In this document: one piece after another, positions 53,084 to 61,529 of the stretch | Numbering within the stretch: the first letter of the stretch is position 1 | Layout: every line of letters begins with the position of its first letter | The notes under the pieces: model-generated | Told to the model about the DNA's origin: nothing | What the model saw: the letters and a program-made list of their open reading frames with translations, nothing else | Databases searched by the model: none | Translations under genes and position numbers: made by a program | DNA from: Acidobacteriota bacterium | GTDB lineage: Bacteria; Acidobacteriota; Thermoanaerobaculia; Gp7-AA8 | Assembly (NCBI GenBank): GCA_016184115.1 | Contig: JACPDH010000013.1 | Coordinates: 43,341 to 107,340, forward strand | Direction of reading: 5' to 3' | Length of the DNA stretch: 64,000 nucleotides

Positions 53084-54493
53084 CTAACCTTGGTTTCCGG
53101 TCGCGCGCGCGAAGTAAAGCGTACGCGTGCCGCATCCGAGCTCCAGGCGGTCGAGGAGCTCGAAGCGGCGCGAGAGGTGATGCTCGAAGCCGTCCCGATC
53201 GTAGTCGGAGTAGTTGTCGATCTTGTTGAGCAGGAGCATCGCAGCCATCGGATCGCGCTTCTCGACGAACTCGATCACGAGATGCCCGCCGAGGTCGCCG
53301 AGCCAGTCGACGACTTCGCCGAGCGGCACGTTGCCGGTGAGAACGAGGTGGTGGAGCAACGCAAGACAGAGTGTGAGCCCGGGGCGGCCGCGATCGGCGG
53401 CGGGCAGTCGCTCGCGGCCCCTCCAGCCGAGACCGGGAGATGGGTCGACGACGTTTGCGACGAGTGGGAGAATGTCGCGCCGCGACTCCTGGCGCAGCGA
53501 CGCATGGAGCCGGTCGATCGACAACGCATCGGCGTCCATCGCGATCGTATAGTCGGAGCGCTCCGCGGCGATTCGCGCGTAGGTTCCGGTGTTCGACCCG
53601 AGATCCCACGCTCGCTCCCAGCGCCGCGTCGCGGCGGCCTTCGCGACGAACGCCTTCTTGGCGTTGGCATCCTCGTCATCATACGAGTTCGCGCCTGCGT
53701 ACTCCGACCACTCCGAGGAGCCGGCATTCCATTCGAGCTTCGCGACGACGCGGAGCAGACGGCGGACGTTCGTCGCGATCATCTCGCGGCTGAATCCGGA
53801 GCCGCGCACTTCGCGCCGGACGGCGCGCTGCGAGCCGGCGTTTCCCGATTGCAGCTTCGCGTGGAGGTAGACGTCGGCGAATACTCCCGGACGAAGCCAG
53901 TCGCGTGCGGAGAAGAATCGCGACATCGTGGAGACGGGGATGCCGTCGAGCGATCCGCGCAGCAGCGGTTGAAACGGGACATTGCGCAGGCTCGTGAGGA
54001 GCAACGGATAAAGGTAGAGCTGGCAGAACTGCAGGTAGCCGACCCACGGCTCGCCGGGAGCGAGGCGTTCGAACGAGCCGACGTCGACGAAGAGTGGCCG
54101 CGCGCCTTGCCACTGTACGTTGTACGGCGATGAATCCTTGATCGTGAAGCCCTCCTCGAGCGCTTCGAGGAGAAGCTCCAGCTGCAGCAGCGCCGCTTCG
54201 CGCAGCATGCCGAAGCTCCACTCGTAGGGGTATGACACGAACGGTACTCGCTCGTGCTCGAGGACGGCGCTCCAGCCGGGGAGTGCCGAAAGCACGGCGT
54301 CACCATCGGCGGCGGGAGATGTCGCGACGATGCGTCGCTGCTCCATGGCGCGCGCGAAGAAGCGCGTCGAGCGGAGTGCTTCCCAGTCCTCCTTTCCCTG
54401 CTCGCTCAGTACGCGCAGCACGCGCCCGTCGTGGCGCACGACGCGACTCGAGCGATCCCTGAACGATCCGGGATCAAATCGATGAGTGGTCAT
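53084..54493 (-). CDS. NoeA-like SAM-dependent methyltransferase
   Basis: 469 residues. The N-terminal part has SFRDRSSRVVRHDGRVLRVLSEQG and TIKDSSPYNVQWQGARPLFVDVGSF, a kinase-like/NoeA-type segment; the C-terminal part is a class I methyltransferase with AWDLGSNTGTYARIAAE (motif I), MDADALSID and LCLALLHHLVLTGNVPL. This architecture resembles NoeA-like proteins of polysaccharide or Nod-factor loci. It starts 20 bases inside the preceding small gene and ends 12 bases before the sulfatase-like gene. Confidence 0.82.
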   Translation of the reverse strand: MTTHRFDPGSFRDRSSRVVRHDGRVLRVLSEQGKEDWEALRSTRFFARAMEQRRIVATSPAADGDAVLSALPGWSAVLEHERVPFVSYPYEWSFGMLREAALLQLELLLEALEEGFTIKDSSPYNVQWQGARPLFVDVGSFERLAPGEPWVGYLQFCQLYLYPLLLTSLRNVPFQPLLRGSLDGIPVSTMSRFFSARDWLRPGVFADVYLHAKLQSGNAGSQRAVRREVRGSGFSREMIATNVRRLLRVVAKLEWNAGSSEWSEYAGANSYDDEDANAKKAFVAKAAATRRWERAWDLGSNTGTYARIAAERSDYTIAMDADALSIDRLHASLRQESRRDILPLVANVVDPSPGLGWRGRERLPAADRGRPGLTLCLALLHHLVLTGNVPLGEVVDWLGDLGGHLVIEFVEKRDPMAAMLLLNKIDNYSDYDRDGFEHHLSRRFELLDRLELGCGTRTLYFARATGNQG

Positions 54494-54704
54494 CGTTTCG
54501 TTCCGGGCGTTTCTTCGCGCCGAACAGGCCCCGCAGGCGGCTCCAGAACAACTTCGCAAAGACGGCGCAGCCTGCGATCCCGCCGAGCAGCACCTGCAGG
54601 AGAATGCTCCCGGCTGCCGGGTCGAGATACGCAAATGCGCGCGTCGGAGTGAGCAGCGCGATCGCTCCGAGAGCGACCACCGCCCACCGTTGCGTCTTCG
54701 TCAT
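54474..54704 (-). CDS. Small membrane protein with YLDPAAGS motif
   Basis: 76 residues. A cleavable or anchor helix (WAVVALGAIALLTPTRAFA) is followed by YLDPAAGSILLQVLLGGIAGCAVFAKLFWSRLRGLFGAKK: a DPxxGS turn, a second helix and a basic end. Short proteins of this type are frequent neighbours of sulfatase-like and NoeA-like genes. GGAG lies about 11 bases before the ATG at 54704; an ATG at 54719 is also possible. It overlaps the methyltransferase start by 20 bases. Confidence 0.78.
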   Translation of the reverse strand: MTKTQRWAVVALGAIALLTPTRAFAYLDPAAGSILLQVLLGGIAGCAVFAKLFWSRLRGLFGAKKRPERNDDHSSI

Positions 54705-54858
54705 CGTTCGAATCTCCATTTCATGGCGAAACCTAACATGCTGATTCCGTACACGACAGCCCGCCAGTACAATCAGGCTAGCCCGTCCATTCCGGCCGGG
54801 AGAGTGGCGCCTCGTGACTCCTCCTCGGCGTCCCGATCGGAATCATGTTGAAACGGGC

Positions 54859-54864
54859 TAAGAT
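54859..54864 (+). promoter_or_regulatory. -10 box (TAAGAT) of nadE
   Basis: TAAGAT ends six bases before the nadE ATG at 54871; no Shine-Dalgarno sequence. Confidence 0.55.
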
Positions 54865-54870
54865 CGCAGC

Positions 54871-56868
54871 ATGAAGTTCATCAAGGTCGCTGCCGCCGTT
54901 CTCAACCAGACTCCGCTCGACTGGGAGGGGAACAAGCGTAACATCCTCGGGGCGTTGGAAGAGGCCCGCCGCCTGGGGGCGACGGTTTGCTGCCTTCCCG
55001 AGCTCTCGATCTGCGGCTACGGCTGTGAGGATGAGTTTCACTCCCCGGGCGTTCACGAGCTGTCGTGGCGGATGATGGAGGAGATTCTCCCGGCGACGCG
55101 CGGCCTCGTCGTCTGCCTCGGTCTTCCCGTCGTCTATCACAACGCCATCTTCGACGCGGCCGCTCTGGTCGTCGACGGAACGCTCGTCGGCATCGTCGGC
55201 AAGCGAAACCTCGCGGGCGACGGCATCCACTACGAGCCGCGCTGGTTCAAGCCGTGGCCAGCGGGTAAGCGAGTCGAGATCACCGGCTTCGATGGCAGGC
55301 AGTACGCCTTCGGCGACGTCTATTTCGATATTGGCGGTATCACGATCGGTTTCGAGATCTGCGAAGACGCGTGGGTCGCGTCGCGCCCTGGGGCGACGCT
55401 CGCGCGCGAAGGAGTCGACCTGATTCTGAATCCGAGCGCGTCGCATTTCGCGTTCGGCAAAATGGAGACCCGCAAACGATTCGTGCTCGAGGGCTCACGC
55501 GCATTTGGCACGAGCTACATCTACTCGAACCTCGTCGGTAACGAATCGGGGCGGGCAATCTACGACGGGGGCGCGATGATCGCGTCGAGCGGGAAGATGC
55601 TCGCCGTCGGCCCGCGCTTCAGCTTTGCCGACTGGAACGTCACGACGGCCGTGATCAACGTCAGCCAGACGCGACAGATGCAGGCGCGGACCGGCAGTTT
55701 CGTGCCCGACCTAGACGACATCCCGGGCGAGCGGGTGCGCGTCGAGTTTGCGTGGCCCGAAGTCGAACCGGAATTCAGCAGCGCCGATCGTGAAGCATGG
55801 GAGCGAAGCGCGCATCACCGCGAGGAGGAGTTCACGCGCGCCGAGGCGCTCGCGCTCTTCGATTACATGAGGAAGAGCCGCTCGCGCGGTTATGTCGTGT
55901 CGTTGAGCGGCGGCGCCGATTCCTCCGCGTGTGCGGTGCTCGTTCGTGCGATGTGCGAGCTCGGCGTCGCGGAGCTCGGGGCGGAGGGCTTTGCTCGTAA
56001 GTTAGGCCACGTCGGGGAGCTCCGGAACGGTGATGAGGTGGGTGCGATGATGGCCGAGCTTCTGACATGTGCATACCAATCGACGCGGAACAGCTCCGCG
56101 TCGACGCGCGCGGCCGCGGCAGCTGTCGCGCATGGAGTCGGCGCGCGATTCTTCGAGCTCGACGTCGACACCTTCGTCGCGAGCTACATTTCGATGGTCG
56201 GCGGCGCGCTCGGGCGCGAGTTGTCGTGGGAGAGGGACGACATCGCGCTGCAAAACGTCCAGGCGCGAGCGCGCGTGCCGGGGATCTGGCTGCTCGCGAA
56301 CCTTCGAGGCGCGCTGCTCCTCGCGACGAGCAATCGTTCGGAGGCCGCGGTCGGTTACGCGACGATGGATGGCGATACCTCGGGCGGAGTCAGCCCGCTC
56401 ACCGGAATCGACAAGGCGTTCATCCGCTCGTGGCTCCACTGGATGGAGAACGAGGGGCCGGCCGGACTTCACCCGTTTCCGTGCCTCGCCTCCGTCAATG
56501 CACTCACTCCGACCGCGGAGCTTCGCCCCGCGACGGCACACCAGACCGACGAAGACGACCTGATGCCTTACCCGGTCCTCGACGCGATCGAGCGCGCGGC
56601 GATCCGCGACAAGCAGATGCCGATCGAGGTGTACCGCATGATGCGACGTCGTTTTCCGCAGCACGAGGCGACGGCGATGTACGTCTGGGTCGACCGCTTC
56701 TTCCGGCTCTGGTCGCGCAACCAGTGGAAGCGGGAGCGCTACGCGCCGTCGTTCCACCTCGACGACGCGAATCTCGACCCGAAGACCTGGTGCCGCTTCC
56801 CGATCCTCTCGGGCGGGTTCGAGAAGGAGCTGGAGGAGCTTAGGGCGTACGTGGAGAGGAAGGCGTGA
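54871..56868 (+). CDS. nadE: Glutamine-dependent NAD+ synthetase
   Basis: 665 residues. The N-terminal glutaminase (nitrilase) domain has Glu in CLPELSICGYGCED, Lys in GIVGKRNLAGDG and Cys in GFEICEDAWV. The synthetase domain from about 320 shows VVSLSGGADSSACAVLVRAM (PPi loop), LATSNRSEAAVGYATMDGDTSGGVSPLTGIDKAFI and a C-terminal substrate region. It amidates NaAD to NAD. Unlike many NadE enzymes there is an insertion-rich stretch after SGGADSS (to about 430). Confidence 0.96.
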   Translation: MKFIKVAAAVLNQTPLDWEGNKRNILGALEEARRLGATVCCLPELSICGYGCEDEFHSPGVHELSWRMMEEILPATRGLVVCLGLPVVYHNAIFDAAALVVDGTLVGIVGKRNLAGDGIHYEPRWFKPWPAGKRVEITGFDGRQYAFGDVYFDIGGITIGFEICEDAWVASRPGATLAREGVDLILNPSASHFAFGKMETRKRFVLEGSRAFGTSYIYSNLVGNESGRAIYDGGAMIASSGKMLAVGPRFSFADWNVTTAVINVSQTRQMQARTGSFVPDLDDIPGERVRVEFAWPEVEPEFSSADREAWERSAHHREEEFTRAEALALFDYMRKSRSRGYVVSLSGGADSSACAVLVRAMCELGVAELGAEGFARKLGHVGELRNGDEVGAMMAELLTCAYQSTRNSSASTRAAAAAVAHGVGARFFELDVDTFVASYISMVGGALGRELSWERDDIALQNVQARARVPGIWLLANLRGALLLATSNRSEAAVGYATMDGDTSGGVSPLTGIDKAFIRSWLHWMENEGPAGLHPFPCLASVNALTPTAELRPATAHQTDEDDLMPYPVLDAIERAAIRDKQMPIEVYRMMRRRFPQHEATAMYVWVDRFFRLWSRNQWKRERYAPSFHLDDANLDPKTWCRFPILSGGFEKELEELRAYVERKA

Positions 56869-56875
56869 TCGAAAT

Positions 56876-57012
56876 GCGGAGTGCGGAATGCGGAGTGCGG
56901 ATTAGGAACCCCGGGATGCGACCTTGCGGCAACCTGGACGCGTGTTCCGCGGCGGGCGCAAACGACGCGGTGCCCTCGCCTTTCATTCCGCAACCCGCAA
57001 TCCGCAATCCGC
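56876..57012. repeat. Inverted GCGGANT heptad arrays between nadE and pncA
   Basis: Four units GCGGAGT, GCGGAAT, GCGGAGT, GCGGATT (56876-56903) face four units ATTCCGC, AACCCGC, AATCCGC, AATCCGC (56985-57012), separated by 81 bases without a gene. The right array ends 25 bases before the pncA ATG. Confidence 0.85.
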
Positions 57013-57037
57013 ATTCTGAAGGGACGCCTGCTGCACG

Positions 57038-57649
57038 ATGACCCGCGCACTCCTTCTCGTCGATCTCCAGAACGACTTCATGCCGGGGGGAGCGCTCGCG
57101 GTTCGCGAAGGCGATCTCGTCGTGCCGACCGCGAACCTCCTCGAGCCGCGATTCGATCTCGTCATCGCGACGCAGGATTGGCATCCGCCGAACCACGGAA
57201 GCTTTGCGTCGAACCACCCAGGAGCGAAGCCGGGCGACCTCGGTGAACTCGGCGGGCTGCCGCAGGTCTACTGGCCCGATCATTGCGTGCAAGGTACGCA
57301 TGGCTCCTGGTTTCACCGCGACGTCGAACTGAACGGCGTCACGATCTTCCGCAAAGGGACCGATCCCGGGATCGACAGCTACAGCGCGATCTTCGACAAC
57401 GGGCATCGGAAGGCGACCGGTCTCGGCGACTTTCTGCTGGCTCGAGGAGTGCGCGAGACGGTGATCCTCGGCCTCGCAACCGACTATTGCGTGAAGTTCA
57501 CGGTGCTCGACGCGCGCGGGCTCGGGCTCGACGTGATCGTCGTCGAGGATGGGTGCCGAGGCGTCGAATTGATTCCGGGCGATTCCGATCGTGCTTTCGA
57601 GGCGATGCGGGCGACGGGCGCGCGAATCGTCCGAAGCTCGGAGTTGTGA
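57038..57649 (+). CDS. pncA: Nicotinamidase
   Basis: 203 residues. PncA hydrolyses nicotinamide to nicotinate, the PncB substrate. ALLLVDLQNDFMPGGALAV (catalytic Asp), TQDWHPPNHGSFASNH (metal His/Asp), WPDHCVQGTHGSWFH, FRKGTDPGIDSYSAIFDN (catalytic Lys), LGLATDYCVKFTVLDA (nucleophile Cys). The start ATG at 57038 directly follows the heptad region. Confidence 0.96.
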   Translation: MTRALLLVDLQNDFMPGGALAVREGDLVVPTANLLEPRFDLVIATQDWHPPNHGSFASNHPGAKPGDLGELGGLPQVYWPDHCVQGTHGSWFHRDVELNGVTIFRKGTDPGIDSYSAIFDNGHRKATGLGDFLLARGVRETVILGLATDYCVKFTVLDARGLGLDVIVVEDGCRGVELIPGDSDRAFEAMRATGARIVRSSEL

Positions 57650-57720
57650 GGGGTAGCGATACACCGACCCCGTTGTCCGCCGGGAGGGAATCTCCAGGAT
57701 CGATTTCCATCGGACGAAGA

Positions 57721-57726
57721 TAGAAT
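57721..57726 (+). promoter_or_regulatory. -10 box (TAGAAT) of the O-antigen-ligase-like gene
   Basis: TAGAAT ends eight bases before the ATG at 57735. Confidence 0.5.
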
Positions 57727-57734
57727 CCCGCCCC

Positions 57735-59072
57735 ATGTCGCGACGAACGCCGAAGCCGCGCACTGCCGCCCGGCGCCCCGGAGCGGAGCGTGCGGCGACG
57801 ATGATCCTCCTCCTCGGACTGCTCGGGGCCGGACTCCTCGTCGACACGGGCGCCGAGTCTGGGTTCGACGCGCCGAAGCGGTTTGCGGCCGTCATCGCGA
57901 CAGCAGCAGCTGCGGCGATCGTCGTCGCGTTCGGCGATCTGTCTCGCGCTCGTGAGGCGTGGCGGAGCGCGCCGCGCGGAGTCCAGCTGTCTGTCGCCCT
58001 GTTCGGAGCGGGGCTCGCGGGTATCGCGATCACGGCGCTCACTGCGCCTCACGCGGAGATGGCGATGGCGACGGCGCGCGGATCGCTCGTGCTTGCGCTG
58101 GCGGCGCCGCTGACGGCGCTCCTCTTCGATGCCGGGTCGATGCGCCGGGCTCTCACCTGGTTCGAGGCATTGGCGTCGCTCAATGCGCTCCTCTCGCTAC
58201 TGCAGCGCGCGGGGGCGTGGAAACCGTTCGCGATCGAGCGAATCTCGGGTCGAACGGACGCGATCGGTCTTTTCGGGAATGAGGGGCTTCTCGCCCTCGT
58301 CGCGGCACTCGGCGCAACGGCGGCCGCGGCGCTCTGGCTCGACTCGAAGGGGAAGCGAGAGGCGAAGCACGCCGTCGCGTTCGTGCTCTGCGTAGCGGGC
58401 GTCGTCGCGAATGCGTCGGTAACTCCGGCGCTTGCGTTGGGTGCCGGCCTAACTGTTCTCGTTTTTTATCGGATGTCGCGACGTCGCTTCATGCTCGGTG
58501 TGACGGCGCTCCTGGCCGCATCGCTCCTCGCCGTCGCACTCGTGCCGCAGTTAAGACTTCGAACCGTCGAGGCGCGCGAGCTCTACTCCGCCGGCGAGTA
58601 CGACGCCCTGACCAGCTATCGCTTCGGCGCGTGGGCTTCCGCGATGGAGATGATTGCCGCACGCCCATGGATGGGCCTCGGTCCGGGCACGTTCGCCGCG
58701 GAGTTCGTCGAGCACAGGATCGATGCGGAGCGGCGCTGGGGGCGGCGTCTCGTGAACCCCGCGTTCGCCGGAGGCTCGTACGTGGATGCGCACTGCGACT
58801 ATCTGCAGATCGCTGCGGAGTCGGGAGTCGTCGTCGCGATCGTGCTTGCGATCTCAGTCGCCCTAACGGGGTTACGACTCGTGCGCGTGGCGCGCGAGCG
58901 GACGAGCGGATCGAGACATGAGGCTCAGGCGCTTCTCGCACTTGGCGCCGTCGTCGCGGTGTCGTCGCTCGCCTGGTTCCCGATGCAACGCCCCGCAACG
59001 GCGCTCTTCGCTCTGATCGTGCTCGGCCGTTCGTGGTCAGTCGCATCGTCGGCAGGGGAGGGCGCGGAATGA
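57735..59072 (+). CDS. O-antigen ligase (Wzy_C/WaaL-like) family membrane protein
   Basis: 445 residues with about ten to eleven helices. The large periplasmic loop near residues 305-370 contains RPWMGLGPGTFAAEF and AHCDYLQIAAESGVVVAIV, the Wzy_C signature with conserved His and Asp. Such enzymes join or polymerise lipid-linked glycans at the periplasmic face. The stop overlaps the start of the next gene by four bases. Confidence 0.82.
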   Translation: MSRRTPKPRTAARRPGAERAATMILLLGLLGAGLLVDTGAESGFDAPKRFAAVIATAAAAAIVVAFGDLSRAREAWRSAPRGVQLSVALFGAGLAGIAITALTAPHAEMAMATARGSLVLALAAPLTALLFDAGSMRRALTWFEALASLNALLSLLQRAGAWKPFAIERISGRTDAIGLFGNEGLLALVAALGATAAAALWLDSKGKREAKHAVAFVLCVAGVVANASVTPALALGAGLTVLVFYRMSRRRFMLGVTALLAASLLAVALVPQLRLRTVEARELYSAGEYDALTSYRFGAWASAMEMIAARPWMGLGPGTFAAEFVEHRIDAERRWGRRLVNPAFAGGSYVDAHCDYLQIAAESGVVVAIVLAISVALTGLRLVRVARERTSGSRHEAQALLALGAVVAVSSLAWFPMQRPATALFALIVLGRSWSVASSAGEGAE

Positions 59073-59608
59073 AGGCCGTGCGCATCGTGCTCGCGGTTGC
59101 CTTACTCATCGGCGTCGCGCTGCCGGAGCTCTCGCGCTACCGTGCTGAACGCGGGCTTCGCCGCCTGATCACGGCTGCAATGGTCGCGGCCTCTGGGCGT
59201 GTGCCGCCGCAGACGGCCGGGGCGCTATTCCGCGAAGTGTCGCAGCGCCTCGAGGAGCTCGGGGGTGCGATGCCGGGCGACGCGAGGCCGAGGATGTTCG
59301 CCGCGAGCGCCGCGATGCTCGCCGGGAATCACGACCGGGCGATCGAGCTCTACATGGCCGCCCTTGGCCACGGCGAACGAGGAGAGATCGACGTGAACCT
59401 GGGGCTCGCCTTCGCGCGACTGGAAGATTCCCGGGCGGAGGCGATGTTTGTCCGCGCAGTCTGGCTGAGTCCGGCTCTCATCGACTCGGTCCCCGAAACC
59501 TATCGCGGGCGCGTGCGTCAAATCATCGCCCGGCGGAGCGCTCCCGGGGGCTCGTTCGATCCCCCGGCGCTGCCCGTGCTCCCCATTCGAAGCGCATCGC
59601 ACGATTAG
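59069..59608 (+). CDS. Small membrane-anchored TPR-like protein
   Basis: 179 residues. N-terminal helix (VRIVLAVALLIGVALPELSRY) and a helical part with AASAAMLAGNHDRAIELYMAALGHGERGEIDVNLGLAFARLEDSRAEAMFVRAVWLSP, which looks like two or three degenerate TPRs. Coupled by ATGA overlap to the ligase-like gene. It may assist glycan export; no direct evidence. Confidence 0.68.
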   Translation: MKAVRIVLAVALLIGVALPELSRYRAERGLRRLITAAMVAASGRVPPQTAGALFREVSQRLEELGGAMPGDARPRMFAASAAMLAGNHDRAIELYMAALGHGERGEIDVNLGLAFARLEDSRAEAMFVRAVWLSPALIDSVPETYRGRVRQIIARRSAPGGSFDPPALPVLPIRSASHD

Positions 59609-59648
59609 CCGGCCGCCGGCCGGCGGACGGAAGGATAGAAAGGTTCCC

Positions 59649-61412
59649 ATGATCAAAGCTCGAACTGTATCGACGTATCTCACCCTGCTCGCGCTGGCGG
59701 GCACGCTGCTTTCGGCCGCGTGCGCAAGCGCCGCGCAGAAGCCGGAGGCCGCGGCTCCCAAGGAGACGGCCTCCGCTCCGAAGTCAGACGCACCAGCCGC
59801 TGAAGCGGCGAAGGCCGAGTCGGCCGCCGCAGCGCCTGCCCAGGCCGATGCGGACGACGACGCTCCGGAGGGGATGAACCCGATGGCAGGCGAGCCGCTC
59901 GCAGCTTCGTGGGCCGACTACCAACCGCAGCCGCCTGACGGGGTCTGGCTAGTCGATCTCGAAGGTCGCGAGTACTTCGTTCAGCCGATCGAGAAGCGCG
60001 AAGGTGAGTTCATCCGAACCGGTCCCAATCAGGTTCGAGTCAAGCCCGGCATTCCGTTGAACCTCGAGCGCGAAGACGATTCGTACTTCTACGTGAAGGT
60101 GTTCAACAAAGGGACCGGCACGGGTCCAGCGCCGGCCAAGCTCGCGTCGCAGATGACCCCGGAAGAGAGGGCGAAGATTGCGAAGGAGTACGAGGTCGCG
60201 ACTCCAGTCTCGAACGACCTGACGTTCACGGAGCTCGGCGCGGGGCTGCCTAAAGAGAGGCAGTGGAGAAACGGATTCGCGATCGCAGACGTCGATGGCG
60301 ATGGCGCGCTCGACATCATCCACGGCACGCCGCGCCGCACCCTCGGGGCGAAGCCGTCGATTTTCCGTGGAGATGGGAAAGGCGGATTCACGAAATGGCA
60401 GGGTCTCTCGTGGCCCAACTATCCGTACGACTACGGCGACGCGGCGGCTGGTGACTTCAACAAGGATGGCAAAATCGACCTCGCGTTCGGGATCCACCTT
60501 CGCGGCATCGTGGCGATGCTCGGCGACGGCAAGGGGAACTTCACGCCGTTCAGCGACGGCCTCGAAATGTCGAACCCCGAGATCAAGACATGGTCGGCGA
60601 ATCCGTTTACGAGCCGCGCGCTCGAGATCGTCGACTGGAATCGCGACGGCCGTGACGACATCCTGGCCGTCTCGGAAGGTCCGGCGCGCGCGGGAGGATC
60701 GACGTCGCCCTACGCTCCTGGCAAGCGCATCTATCTAGCCGGCGAGAAGGGCTGGAGCCCGGCCGAGGGATCGGGCGCCGCAGACTCGACGATCGGCGAC
60801 ACCGTGGCGTTAGGCGACTTCAACGCCGACGGGCGGACCGACTTCCTCACGGGAGTCTCCCTTTCCGGCACGAACACGGTCCTCAACCTCGCGTCGCCGA
60901 AGGGCACGGGGTGGACTGTCGCGACCGTCGACAGCATCAGGCAGGCCGCGTTCGTGCGCGCTGTCGCTGCTCACGACTTCAATGGCGATCGGCGAGACGA
61001 CATGGTCATCAGCTGGCTTAACAACCATGGAGGTACGCCTCGCGTCGGTATCGACGTGATGTTGACGCAGCCGGGCGGTTGGCAGCGCGTCGGACTCTGG
61101 GGTCGGGACGGGCGCAAAGGAATCCGCTCGCTCGCCACCGGCGACCTCGATGGCGACGGCAACATGGACATCGTCGGCTTTACCGACGACCAGCAGCCGG
61201 TCATCCTGAAGGGACTCGGCAAGGGAAAGTTCTCGCTCGAGTCTGCCGACGGAATCGCGCTCCCGATCGACGAGTGTGCGGGGTATCACGTGATGCTTGC
61301 GGACATCGACAACGACGGAAAGGACGAGATCGTGGCGGGTTTCGCCGGCGAGAAATGCGCGACGCAAGGGTCTCTCCGGGCCTGGAAGGCTGGACCGCAA
61401 AGCGCGCCGTAA
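59649..61412 (+). CDS. Lipoprotein with FG-GAP/VCBS beta-propeller repeats
   Basis: 587 residues. Lipobox LLSAAC, an Ala/Pro/Lys-rich linker (about 28-75), a domain of 80 residues, then FG-GAP repeats from about 210 with seven DxDxDG-like calcium loops (DVDGDGALD, DFNKDGKID, DWNRDGRDD, DFNADGRTD, DFNGDRRDD, DLDGDGNMD, DIDNDGKDE). These form a beta-propeller used for surface binding. No enzyme domain is attached. Confidence 0.85.
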   Translation: MIKARTVSTYLTLLALAGTLLSAACASAAQKPEAAAPKETASAPKSDAPAAEAAKAESAAAAPAQADADDDAPEGMNPMAGEPLAASWADYQPQPPDGVWLVDLEGREYFVQPIEKREGEFIRTGPNQVRVKPGIPLNLEREDDSYFYVKVFNKGTGTGPAPAKLASQMTPEERAKIAKEYEVATPVSNDLTFTELGAGLPKERQWRNGFAIADVDGDGALDIIHGTPRRTLGAKPSIFRGDGKGGFTKWQGLSWPNYPYDYGDAAAGDFNKDGKIDLAFGIHLRGIVAMLGDGKGNFTPFSDGLEMSNPEIKTWSANPFTSRALEIVDWNRDGRDDILAVSEGPARAGGSTSPYAPGKRIYLAGEKGWSPAEGSGAADSTIGDTVALGDFNADGRTDFLTGVSLSGTNTVLNLASPKGTGWTVATVDSIRQAAFVRAVAAHDFNGDRRDDMVISWLNNHGGTPRVGIDVMLTQPGGWQRVGLWGRDGRKGIRSLATGDLDGDGNMDIVGFTDDQQPVILKGLGKGKFSLESADGIALPIDECAGYHVMLADIDNDGKDEIVAGFAGEKCATQGSLRAWKAGPQSAP

Positions 61413-61421
61413 ATATTTCTA

Positions 61422-61449
61422 TTGCATTCCCGCTGCCCCTGAATATACT
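61422..61449 (+). promoter_or_regulatory. Sigma70-like promoter of the first secreted paralog
   Basis: TTGCAT (61422-61427), 16-base spacer, TATACT (61444-61449). The leader is about 75 bases and carries GAGGAGG before the ATG. Confidence 0.6.
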
Positions 61450-61529
61450 TCCACAGCATAAGCTGCAATCCGGGTAGGGTTCAGCTCAAGTCCAACAAAC
61501 GCCTGCGATGGAGGCGAGGAGGTTTTACG

